Shown in pieces: positions 1 through 6,396 of a stretch of DNA of 6,439 nt. The stretch is from NCBI GenBank assembly GCA_002451695.1, contig DKDC01000025.1, positions 17,698 through 24,136 on the forward strand, written 5' to 3'. Every line of letters starts with the position of its first letter. Position 1 is the stretch's first letter. The translations under genes were made by a program, and so were the position numbers. The notes beneath the pieces are model-generated. The model did not search any database. It had not been told where the DNA came from and saw nothing but the letters and a program-made list of their open reading frames with translations. This DNA is from Prevotellaceae bacterium UBA6858 (GTDB lineage Bacteria; Bacteroidota; Bacteroidia; Bacteroidales; Bacteroidaceae).

Positions 1-71
1 ATCAGACATAATTTTTCCTACGTCCTATGTAGTTTTTCCCATGTCAAATATAGTTTTTATGGTATCTGGGA
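1..71. repeat. 21-bp-periodic tandem repeat at the left edge (three units)
   Basis: Three units can be laid at 9-29, 30-50 and 51-71. Each begins TAA or TAG followed by TTTTT, and the T5 tracts start at 12, 33 and 54, exactly 21 bases apart (two helical turns). Units 1 and 2 continue with CC and a pyrimidine/purine-mixed ATGTC-like stretch; unit 3 is more diverged after the T tract. A further copy closes the window at 6418-6438. There is no open reading frame across it and no dyad symmetry as in CRISPR or integron attC sites. The periodicity is seen directly; the function is unknown. Confidence 0.7.
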
Positions 72-126
72 AAGGCTGTCGTTTATGGTTGTGCGGAAAT
101 TATATGAATATGTATATTACTTGACG

Positions 127-174
127 ATTGCATACGGTATATATGTAGGGGCGTATTGCATACGCCCTGTATGC
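127..174. repeat. Palindromic element with two competing hairpins
   Basis: GGGCGTAT (149-156) and ATACGCCC (160-167) form a perfect 8-bp stem with a TGC loop. GCATAC at 158-163 can instead pair with GTATGC at 169-174, and a second GCATAC at 130-135 can also pair with 169-174. ATTGCATACG occurs directly repeated at 127-136 and 155-164. The element lies 20-65 bases past the stop codon of the minus-strand regulator, so it could end or stabilise that transcript. No T-run follows the stem in that direction, so a classical intrinsic terminator is not supported. It looks like a REP-type dispersed palindrome. Confidence 0.6.
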
Positions 175-193
175 CACCGCATGAAACGCGCCG

Positions 194-1291
194 CTATTTT
201 TTCGGGCCGTATTTGTCGCGGTAGGTCTGGGGCGACAGCCCGGTGTATTTCCTGAACTCGTTGTGGAAATTGCTGCGGTCGTTGAAGCCCACCATGCCGT
301 ATAGGTGGGAGATTTTCAGGTTCTTGTCGTTGCGTATAAGCTCCTGCGCATATTGCAGCCTCAACGCCATGCGCCACGAGCGGAACGACGTGTGGTGCAC
401 ATACTTGAAGTAGGCTGAGAGCTGAAGCCTCGTAACCCCCAGCTCCTCGGCAATCTTGTCGGTGCTCGTCTCGATGCGCAGGTATCCGCGCCTCCTCACC
501 CAGTTGTTAAGTTCGATTTTCAGCTGGGGCATATACCCTTCGGGCGACACGTCAATGAGCTTGTCCTGTTTGCCGTCATTGGGCTGCGCCTCCGCACGTA
601 TGAAAAAGTCCCCCGTAACGCTGTAGTTTATCACCGTTGACGCAACCCATATATAATATACTGTATAGAACGCCACGAACACGTTGTAGCCGAGGTTCCG
701 CAGCGGCACTATCGCGAACACGAGGGCGAACACCCCCACGCCGAGCGCGCTGTAGAACAACGCCTTCACGGGGCGCAGGTAGTGGTCAACGTTCTCGTCG
801 TAGAAGCTTTCGAGCTGCTCCTGCGCCGTGCGCGACAGGTCGCGGAACGACACAGTGTGGATGCAAAGCTGCACGCAGTATGCCGCCACAGCCGCCGGCC
901 ACGCTATGTGGAACTCGTGGGGAAACCAAACCAGCGTGGCGGCAAGCGCGGCCACGGCAGCCGTTACCGCCGCAAGCACGGTGGTGAACTTCCTGCGCGA
1001 CACGCCGCCCGGCGAGGCAAGCACCGAGGCGGTGTAGGTGAAGAGCAGGGCCTGGTATGAGCCCACGCAGAGCGTGGTGAGCGAAAGCAGCGTGGGGTTC
1101 TCGTCCGAAACCTTGAAGTAGCCCGAAAGGGCGAGAATGGCGAAGGTGGCGAACAAAATCCACCTCGCCCTCGAGACGGCCGCCCACTTGCCGCCGTGCG
1201 GAATGCGCGTGAGCGCAAGGAACACCGCCGCCGTGCCTATGATGGTGGACGACGTTATGGAAAGCACGTAATGCGTTGTGAGGTCTATCAT
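194..1291 (-). CDS. Membrane-anchored AraC-family transcriptional regulator (about 7 TM + HTH)
   Basis: This 365-residue protein probably senses a signal at or in the inner membrane and binds DNA through its cytoplasmic C-terminus. Hydrophobic segments lie at about residues 7-28, 44-60, 67-92, 103-123, 128-148, 177-197 and 203-224. A linker (225-260) leads to an AraC-type double helix-turn-helix. The first HTH is at about 277-296 (TDKIAEELGVTRLQLSAYFK). The second runs about 327-359 and contains the family signature GFNDRSNFHNEFRKYTGLSP. No ligand-binding cupin, periplasmic sensor or kinase domain is visible. The frame is open back to a Met at 1489, but the start at 1291 is preferred: the extra 66 residues have no membrane or domain character, come partly from an AT microsatellite, and would overlap a good promoter at 1312-1347. 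The gene is divergent from the large surface-protein gene, which is its likely target. The fold call is firm; signal and target are inferred. Confidence 0.9.
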   Translation of the reverse strand: MIDLTTHYVLSITSSTIIGTAAVFLALTRIPHGGKWAAVSRARWILFATFAILALSGYFKVSDENPTLLSLTTLCVGSYQALLFTYTASVLASPGGVSRRKFTTVLAAVTAAVAALAATLVWFPHEFHIAWPAAVAAYCVQLCIHTVSFRDLSRTAQEQLESFYDENVDHYLRPVKALFYSALGVGVFALVFAIVPLRNLGYNVFVAFYTVYYIWVASTVINYSVTGDFFIRAEAQPNDGKQDKLIDVSPEGYMPQLKIELNNWVRRRGYLRIETSTDKIAEELGVTRLQLSAYFKYVHHTSFRSWRMALRLQYAQELIRNDKNLKISHLYGMVGFNDRSNFHNEFRKYTGLSPQTYRDKYGPKK

Positions 1292-1303
1292 AACTCGAAA
1301 CTC

Positions 1304-1422
1304 GCGGAAAGCAAAGGTAGCGATTTTCCGCCACTCCGCATTCCAAAAACGCGAAACAAGACCCTCGAATGCGAATTTTCGGATGCCGGAACGCGTTTTC
1401 CGCCATTTTTCCTGCCGGAAAA
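1304..1422. repeat. Four copies of a TTTTCCGCC-like motif in both orientations
   Basis: TTTTCCGCCA occurs at 1324-1333 and again at 1396-1405 on the plus strand. Inverted relatives are GCGGAAA at 1304-1310 and GCCGGAAAA at 1414-1422. The 1304-1310 and 1325-1331 copies form a dyad that brackets the regulator's predicted -7 box. The 1407-1412 and 1417-1422 arms (TTTTCC/GGAAAA) form a tight hairpin. Position between regulator and target suggests operator sites, possibly including autoregulation. The motif copies are seen; the binding role is inference. Confidence 0.45.
1312..1347 (-). promoter_or_regulatory. Putative Bacteroidetes-type promoter of the AraC-family gene
   Basis: Read on the minus strand, TACCTTTG (1319 down to 1312) matches the Bacteroidetes -7 consensus TAnnTTTG exactly. 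TTTG (1347-1344) upstream matches the -33 element, although the 24-base gap is a few bases longer than usual. Transcription would begin near 1305, leaving a leader of only about 15 bases before the ATG at 1291. This supports 1291 as the start codon. Confidence 0.55.
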
Positions 1423-1434
1423 CACCCAATATCG

Positions 1435-1453
1435 ATATATATATATATATTTG
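1435..1453 (+). promoter_or_regulatory. (AT)8 tract running into a possible -7 box of the surface-protein gene
   Basis: Eight AT dinucleotides (1435-1450) run into TTG, so that TATATTTG at 1446-1453 fits the -7 consensus TAnnTTTG on the plus strand. No TTTG is found at the expected distance upstream, so the -33 half is missing or regulator-dependent. If used, the transcript would carry a leader of roughly 155 bases. A match arising from an AT repeat could be chance. Confidence 0.3.
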
Positions 1454-1531
1454 TAGCGAATTTTCTGTGGCGGACAGCCATGAAAACAAATGCCCGCCGT
1501 GGCGCTTGCTCCATACAGCGCAGTGCGGCCT

Positions 1532-1545
1532 CCCCGGCCACGGGG
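1532..1545 (+). other. Small GC-rich hairpin in the leader of the surface-protein gene
   Basis: CCCCG (1532-1536), loop GCCA and CGGGG (1541-1545) form a five-pair stem, extendable by one T-G pair (1531/1546). No T-run follows, so this is not a terminator. It could affect mRNA folding or stability if the transcript starts upstream. Confidence 0.3.
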
Positions 1546-1564
1546 GTCAACGGGCGGACGGGCG

Positions 1565-1582
1565 GATGAAATTGAATTCATC
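1565..1582. promoter_or_regulatory. Inverted repeat just upstream of the surface-protein start
   Basis: GATGAA (1565-1570) and TTCATC (1577-1582) are perfect inverted arms around the six-base spacer ATTGAA. The dyad ends 31 bases before the ATG at 1614. It could be an operator half-site pair or a weak leader hairpin. Confidence 0.35.
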
Positions 1583-1613
1583 AACTAAACCAATTTATTA
1601 ATAACTATTTGCA

Positions 1614-4600
1614 ATGAAACAGATTGTACAATGGCTGGCAAGTACGTTTGCCATGCTGCTCGTCCTTTCGTTTGGGGCGGGCGTTCAGTCGTTGAATGCG
1701 CAGGAGCTTACTGATGGCTACTACTACATCAACACCACAGTGTCCGACTATGCCGGCCAGGGTTTGTGTTGGGTATCCACAGACAAGACTCCCGACCGCG
1801 TTCACGCCAGGGTGCACAATGCGGGCAGGAAGGTTACGAAAGACGACCTCCCGTTTGTGTTCAAGTTCACGAAAGCCGAGGATGGCACTCACTACACCAT
1901 CCAGAACTTCGTAAACAAAAGGTATTTCGGCCGTTTTGCCGATGCTGAGGACACAAGTCCCGGCGGCGGCTTCGGCTATGTTGACGATGCCACGAACTTC
2001 TCCGTTACCGATTATAACGGTACTGGCTACATAATAGAGTATGCCGGCGACCGTTATCCCGGTGCCGGCGGTGTGGTTCACGCTCAGAGCGACTGGTATG
2101 CCGGCTTCTGGGGCGATGCCAACAATATTTATGCGCACAAGGTTTGGAATCTTGTGCCGGTTGACGAGGAATCGCTTTTCAACCCGGTAGAGGTAACTGA
2201 AATCGACGGCAATACCGAGGACGGCTACTATTACATCAACTTCGACGGTCTTGAGGACGCTACCACCTGCATGGTTCCCGTTCAGGACGGCGACTTGTGG
2301 CGTCTCGGCGCATATCCCCGCGAGGAGGCCGACTTCGACCCCACGTTCGTTTGGCACATAACCAAGAACGCCGACGGCACATACGCGCTGAAGAACCTCG
2401 GCGCGCAGGACCTCACTTTCATAGAGACTGTGGGCAAGGGCGAAAAGGAAAGCCCCTACATCCTGATGACCGGCGTTAATCCCGCAAGCTTCACGTTCAA
2501 GTACATGAGCGACGGAAGCATCTACATCTACACAACCGACAACGCCTACAACTTCTCCGTAAGTTCCGACGGCAATATGTGCACGCTCAAGGCGCAGAAC
2601 ACAAATTCCGCAGCCCAGTTCGTGCCCGTTCCTGCCGAAAAGATTACCAACGCTCTCAAGCTTAACGCGGCCATTACCACCGCGCTGGGCAAGCAGTTCA
2701 CGGTCGGTGCCAACCCGGGACAGGTATCGCAGGAGGACTACGACACCTTCAACGCCGTGCTTGAGAAGGCACAGGCGGCAAAGGGCAGCGAGGACGACAA
2801 CTCCGCGCTCATAGCAGAGCTGAACGAGGCTACCGAAACCCTGCAAGGCAAGATAATCCCCGTTGAGGAGGGTTACTACACCTTCAAGAACGGCGAGAAC
2901 GACGTTTACCTCAAGCCTTATTTCCGCGACAACATTTGGTATCTCGGCCACGATGCGGTTGATCCCTTCATGGACGCTTCCGCAGTTTGGCACGTTGTGA
3001 AGAATGCCGACGGCAACCTCGTGCTCAAGAACTGCGGCACGCAGGACTCCACCTACATCAAGTCCAACGCCTCGGGCAACAACTGGGGCTTCGTCCAGAT
3101 GTCGGGCACAAGCAAAACCTACAACTCCTTTAAGCACCAGTACAGCAACGTGTTCAAGCTCTATGCGAGCGACAACGGAAACTTCTGGAACGCTGACGGC
3201 GGCAACCGCATCTCCTCCAACAACGACTACCACCCGCTCGACGGCGTATGGTACGTGGAGAAAGTTGCAGATGCCGACATTCCCTTCTTCACCAAGCTCA
3301 ACGAGGCAATCACTGATGCAGCCGGCGTGGTTAAGGACTCAAAGGTAGGCCCGAACCCGGGCGACAACCTCGGCGACGCAACAGAGCTTAACGCGGTGAT
3401 CAGCGAGGCGCGCACAATGTACGAGGAGGCTTCGGCTTCCGACGGCGAGGTGGACGGCATGATAGCAAAACTCGCGGAGGCTGTGAAGAACTTTAACGAG
3501 CAGGACCACTCGATGCGCGGCATCGACGACGGCTACTATTATATAGTAAGCACGCAGGACGGCTTCCAGGCTAAGGGCAAGATTGCAATGTATGTTCCGA
3601 GCAACACTTACCTCAGCTGGAAGGTTCTCGAAGAGAAGAACGGCCAGTACCTGTTCGAGATAAAGAATCTCGGCGACGGCACATACTCCGTGCAGAACGT
3701 GGAGTTTGAACGCTACATCACCAGCAACTCCGCAAACGGCGTTGCAACCGCATTGGAGCAGACCGTGCCGCAGAAGTTCGAGTACAACAACGGCACATGG
3801 CTTATCTCCAACACTGTTGACAACGGCGTTTACACCCTCAAGACTTACAAGACTGAGGCAACAGGCGTCATCAACATAAACGACGGAAGCAACATAAAGG
3901 ACTGGACTCTCAAGAGGGAACTTGACCAAAAAACCATTGACAGCATTAAAGTAGCTTCTGCACCTGTGCGTGTAAGAGAGGACATGATACGCGCACTCCA
4001 AAAAGCAGAGCCTGCTTATAAGGGCGTGTTCAAGTATGTGGGCGACCACAACGACGGACTTCTTAAGGAAGTTAACGAGACCAATCCTCTCGAGGGCCAG
4101 ATTTGGGGCACGCAGGTGGACGACACCTACACAAGCTACGCACACTTAATAGACGGCGACCTCAACACCTGCTTCCAGAGCTCCTGGGACAAAGGTACGT
4201 GGGGCGATGCTGTTGAAGAGGGCAAAGGCCAGCAGTGGTTGCAGGTTGACCTCCGCAGCAACCCCGTTGACAACTTCGAGTTCTACTTCGGCCTCCGCAA
4301 CAACGACTGGGGCTGGAAGGAATGCTGGAGCAACATCGACATCTACGCGACAAACGACGCCGGCATTGCAAGCCAGGAAACCCTCAATGCAGCCGACTGG
4401 ACATACGTGGGCAACTACAAGGATATTACCTCGTACATCAAGCCCGACGATGCCAACATGAACAGCACCGGACGTTACATTTACTATTCGGTAACGGGTC
4501 TCGACCAGGCTTATCGCTACCTGCGCTTCGTGGTAAGGAGCACAATCGTTCCGCAGTCGTGCATGATGTACACCATCGGCGATTTCCAGGTTTACAAGCT

Positions 4601-6215
4601 CGTCCCGGACGAGGAGAACTCTCCTTACGCATACGTTGACGGTCTGAAGGATCTCGCAGACGAGTTGAAGAAACTCATCGATGACGGCAATAAGAAAGTT
4701 GATGAGAACACTACAATCACTCAGGAAGAGGTTGAAAAGATGATAGAACTCACCAACAAGGTTGTGGCTCTCACTCCGAACACCGAGCCTCTCGACACAA
4801 GGATTGCGGAGGTTAAGGCATACATCGAGAAGTTTGGCGACAACGACGAATGGGGCGATGTAACCTCGGAGCAGTATGGTACAATTCTCGACGCTGCCGA
4901 TGAGGCAGACTCCTATGACCACGAGCGTCCTACAGTGGCTGACCTCGACAGCCGTCTTGCAGCTCTCAACGCTGCGTTCGACCTCTACAAGAGCCAGCAG
5001 AAGCAGCCCGAGGCAAATGTGTGGTACTACATTTCGAACATGGACCAGGAGCGTGAGGGCTATGATCAGGATGGCGACGGCGGCACGAGCAACAGCATTT
5101 ACAGCCGTTTCTGCTACGGCAACGTAATCCTTGCTCCTACAACCAACGCCACAAAGGACGCTTATTGGTCAGAGTGGACGAATGCTGTCAAGTGGGGCGG
5201 CTACGACCACGCAAGCGCAACACGCGATGAGAGCGTTGCTACCAACCCCTACGCTATGTGGCGTCTCGTGAACATGGACGTTGAAGGCGAAAACGATACA
5301 TTCTACGCACTCCAGAACCGCGCTACGGGTCTCTACCTCGGCAAGTACGGCAACCAGAGCGGCACTGGCGGTATGTCGGCAGAGCCTGTTCCGTACCGTG
5401 TGGTTCTTTGCAGGAGCGGCGCGTTCTTCTTCAATTGCGCAGACAAGGTGGCCAACAGCAACAATATACCCCTCCACGCCGACGGACGCAGGATTCTTGT
5501 AAGCTGGGGCAGCAGCGAGAACGGTCCTTCCTCATGGACTCTTGAGCCTGTTGACGAGGATGTTGAGAACCTCGAGATCGACATCCAGAACAACGCTGCG
5601 ACAATCCTCGCCCTGCCTTACGCATACGGCGATCAGGCAACGGCGTCGCTCAATGCTGACAACGGCGTTGTAACCTACGGTGTCAAGGGCGTTTCCGAGG
5701 ACGGCAGCAAGCTGCTTCTCTACAAGAAGGACAACTTCGCAGCCGGCGAACCCATGATAGTTGTTGCCGGCGAGATAGGCAGCCTTGAGGGCGATGCTGA
5801 CGCTACAGTCAAGATGTTCCTCCCGCTCGCAAACGAGTACAGCCTCGTTTCAGCGGCGGCCAACGGCCTTGTGGGCGTGTTCGACTACACGCTTCTTCCC
5901 GCAAATGTGGGCGTAATCCAGGGCGACTCAATAGTAGCCACCGAGGAGAATGTAACGGCCCTGTTCGGCCAGAGCGGCTATGTTGACGCAAGCCAGATAA
6001 CCAACATGGAGGGCGTTGACACCGACCTCACGCTCAAGATCAAGGGCGACATCGTTAACGGCATCACAATCGTTCCCGCAGCCGCAACAGGCAGGGTTAA
6101 CGTTTACACCACCGACGGTGTGCTCGTGAAGAAGAACGTCAAGGCAGCCAATGCCAAGGACGGTCTGAAGAAGGGCGTTTACATCATCGGCAGGGACAAG
6201 GTTCTCGTGAAGTAA
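1614..6215 (+). CDS. Very large secreted modular protein: five beta-trefoil-like modules, FIVAR-like spacers, F5/8 type C domain, T9SS-like tail
   Basis: This 1533-residue protein is most likely a non-catalytic surface or secreted carbohydrate-binding protein. Residues 1-29 are a signal peptide with cleavage likely after LNA. Beta-rich modules start with a D/E-G-Y-Y-like signature at about 34-184, 203-341, 418-552 and 638-770, with a fifth at 1133-1313 starting VWYYI. Each carries a core like VWHITKNADGTYALKN and ends in a W-x-L/V-like strand; length and pattern resemble ricin-type beta-trefoils. Helical FIVAR-like spacers lie at about 343-414, 555-634 and 1004-1128. An F5/8 type C (discoidin/CBM32-like) domain spans about 815-996, with LIDGDLNTCFQSSWD and QWLQVDL. 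Residues 1316-1470 are beta-rich with an AAGEPMIVV segment. Residues 1474-1533 resemble a T9SS type A sorting domain (VNVYTTDGVLVKK ... KGVYII ... KVLVK). The start is fixed by the signal peptide. No glycosidase, protease or lyase motif was recognised. It is monocistronic, with its own terminator and a divergent regulator. Architecture is seen; the ligand is unknown. Confidence 0.88.
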   Translation: MKQIVQWLASTFAMLLVLSFGAGVQSLNAQELTDGYYYINTTVSDYAGQGLCWVSTDKTPDRVHARVHNAGRKVTKDDLPFVFKFTKAEDGTHYTIQNFVNKRYFGRFADAEDTSPGGGFGYVDDATNFSVTDYNGTGYIIEYAGDRYPGAGGVVHAQSDWYAGFWGDANNIYAHKVWNLVPVDEESLFNPVEVTEIDGNTEDGYYYINFDGLEDATTCMVPVQDGDLWRLGAYPREEADFDPTFVWHITKNADGTYALKNLGAQDLTFIETVGKGEKESPYILMTGVNPASFTFKYMSDGSIYIYTTDNAYNFSVSSDGNMCTLKAQNTNSAAQFVPVPAEKITNALKLNAAITTALGKQFTVGANPGQVSQEDYDTFNAVLEKAQAAKGSEDDNSALIAELNEATETLQGKIIPVEEGYYTFKNGENDVYLKPYFRDNIWYLGHDAVDPFMDASAVWHVVKNADGNLVLKNCGTQDSTYIKSNASGNNWGFVQMSGTSKTYNSFKHQYSNVFKLYASDNGNFWNADGGNRISSNNDYHPLDGVWYVEKVADADIPFFTKLNEAITDAAGVVKDSKVGPNPGDNLGDATELNAVISEARTMYEEASASDGEVDGMIAKLAEAVKNFNEQDHSMRGIDDGYYYIVSTQDGFQAKGKIAMYVPSNTYLSWKVLEEKNGQYLFEIKNLGDGTYSVQNVEFERYITSNSANGVATALEQTVPQKFEYNNGTWLISNTVDNGVYTLKTYKTEATGVININDGSNIKDWTLKRELDQKTIDSIKVASAPVRVREDMIRALQKAEPAYKGVFKYVGDHNDGLLKEVNETNPLEGQIWGTQVDDTYTSYAHLIDGDLNTCFQSSWDKGTWGDAVEEGKGQQWLQVDLRSNPVDNFEFYFGLRNNDWGWKECWSNIDIYATNDAGIASQETLNAADWTYVGNYKDITSYIKPDDANMNSTGRYIYYSVTGLDQAYRYLRFVVRSTIVPQSCMMYTIGDFQVYKLVPDEENSPYAYVDGLKDLADELKKLIDDGNKKVDENTTITQEEVEKMIELTNKVVALTPNTEPLDTRIAEVKAYIEKFGDNDEWGDVTSEQYGTILDAADEADSYDHERPTVADLDSRLAALNAAFDLYKSQQKQPEANVWYYISNMDQEREGYDQDGDGGTSNSIYSRFCYGNVILAPTTNATKDAYWSEWTNAVKWGGYDHASATRDESVATNPYAMWRLVNMDVEGENDTFYALQNRATGLYLGKYGNQSGTGGMSAEPVPYRVVLCRSGAFFFNCADKVANSNNIPLHADGRRILVSWGSSENGPSSWTLEPVDEDVENLEIDIQNNAATILALPYAYGDQATASLNADNGVVTYGVKGVSEDGSKLLLYKKDNFAAGEPMIVVAGEIGSLEGDADATVKMFLPLANEYSLVSAAANGLVGVFDYTLLPANVGVIQGDSIVATEENVTALFGQSGYVDASQITNMEGVDTDLTLKIKGDIVNGITIVPAAATGRVNVYTTDGVLVKKNVKAANAKDGLKKGVYIIGRDKVLVK
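2220..3515 (+). repeat. Internal tandem duplication of a trefoil-like module plus helical spacer
   Basis: Residues 203-414 (2220-2855) and 418-634 (2865-3515) are diverged copies of one unit. VWHITKNADGTYALKN at 246-261 aligns with VWHVVKNADGNLVLKN at 458-473 (offset 212). GAQDLTFI matches GTQDSTYI just after. In the spacers VGANPGQ (364-370) aligns with VGPNPGD (578-584; offset 214). Likeness is still visible in the DNA around 2349-2396 and 2985-3032, which points to duplication inside this gene. Confidence 0.75.
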
Positions 6216-6231
6216 ACCATAGTCCATCATA

Positions 6232-6276
6232 AAAGAGTCCCGCAAGCCTCCGTGGTTTGCGGGACTTTTTATTTTT
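6232..6276 (+). terminator. Intrinsic terminator of the surface-protein gene
   Basis: AGTCCCGCAA (6236-6245) pairs perfectly with TTGCGGGACT (6257-6266). A G-T pair and CC/GG add three inner pairs around a TCCGT loop. The stem is followed by TTTTTATTTTT (6266-6276). An AAA run at 6232-6234 pairs with part of the T tract, so the element could also work on the opposite strand. It starts 16 bases after the stop codon. Confidence 0.92.
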
Positions 6277-6396
6277 AGGCGGAAACGCGCCGTTTTGTCA
6301 CAATCCGCTGTAAAACAACAAAATAACCTCAAATCAAAACATTCTTGTAAGACGTTGTTTGCCAGATGTTTGCAACCGGCGAAAAAAGGTCTGATG

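Larger units (their letters stand above)
1292..1613. other. Divergent intergenic regulatory region
   Basis: These 322 bases separate two divergently transcribed genes. They contain the regulator's promoter, repeated TTTTCCGCC-like motifs (1304-1422), an (AT)8 tract (1435-1450) and dyads at 1532-1545 and 1565-1582. The half next to the large gene switches from GC-rich (about 1490-1565) to strongly AT-rich (1566-1613). A 29-codon ATG reading frame at 1480-1569 has no supporting features. No tRNA, rRNA or recognisable riboswitch is seen. Confidence 0.7.

Noticed and set aside
1..71. CRISPR array or integron attC site
   Set aside because: The units are contiguous with no unique spacers, diverge from each other and lack the dyad structure of attC sites; no cas or integrase gene is present.
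149..167. Intrinsic terminator for the AraC-family gene
   Set aside because: The stem is good, but in the minus direction it is followed by TACATATATACC and not a T-run. It is kept as a palindromic repeat with an uncertain role.
1292..1489. 66-residue N-terminal extension of the AraC-family protein
   Set aside because: It is translated partly from the (AT)n tract and overlaps a good promoter match. The Met at 1291 leads directly into the first membrane segment.
786..1550. 254-codon minus-strand frame overlapping the AraC-family gene
   Set aside because: It is a shifted-frame shadow rich in Arg, His and Ala, and overlaps the well-supported membrane/HTH frame.
1480..1569. 29-codon ATG reading frame in the leader of the large gene
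   Set aside because: No ribosome-binding context, no hydrophobic or known leader-peptide character, and a GC-rich arbitrary composition.
1604..1613. Bacteroidetes -7 box (ACTATTTG) directly before the ATG at 1614
   Set aside because: The TA is adjacent to TTTG and not two bases away, and a -7 element here would place transcription start inside the coding sequence.
1605..3233. 542-codon open frame antisense to the large gene
   Set aside because: Its codons lie exactly over the sense codons, so a stop would need sense TTA, CTA or TCA, which this gene rarely uses. The same explains the antisense frames at 3339-4145, 4146-4922, 5169-5477 and 5928-6332. The translation is low-complexity Val/Leu/Ala/Gly-rich with no domain.
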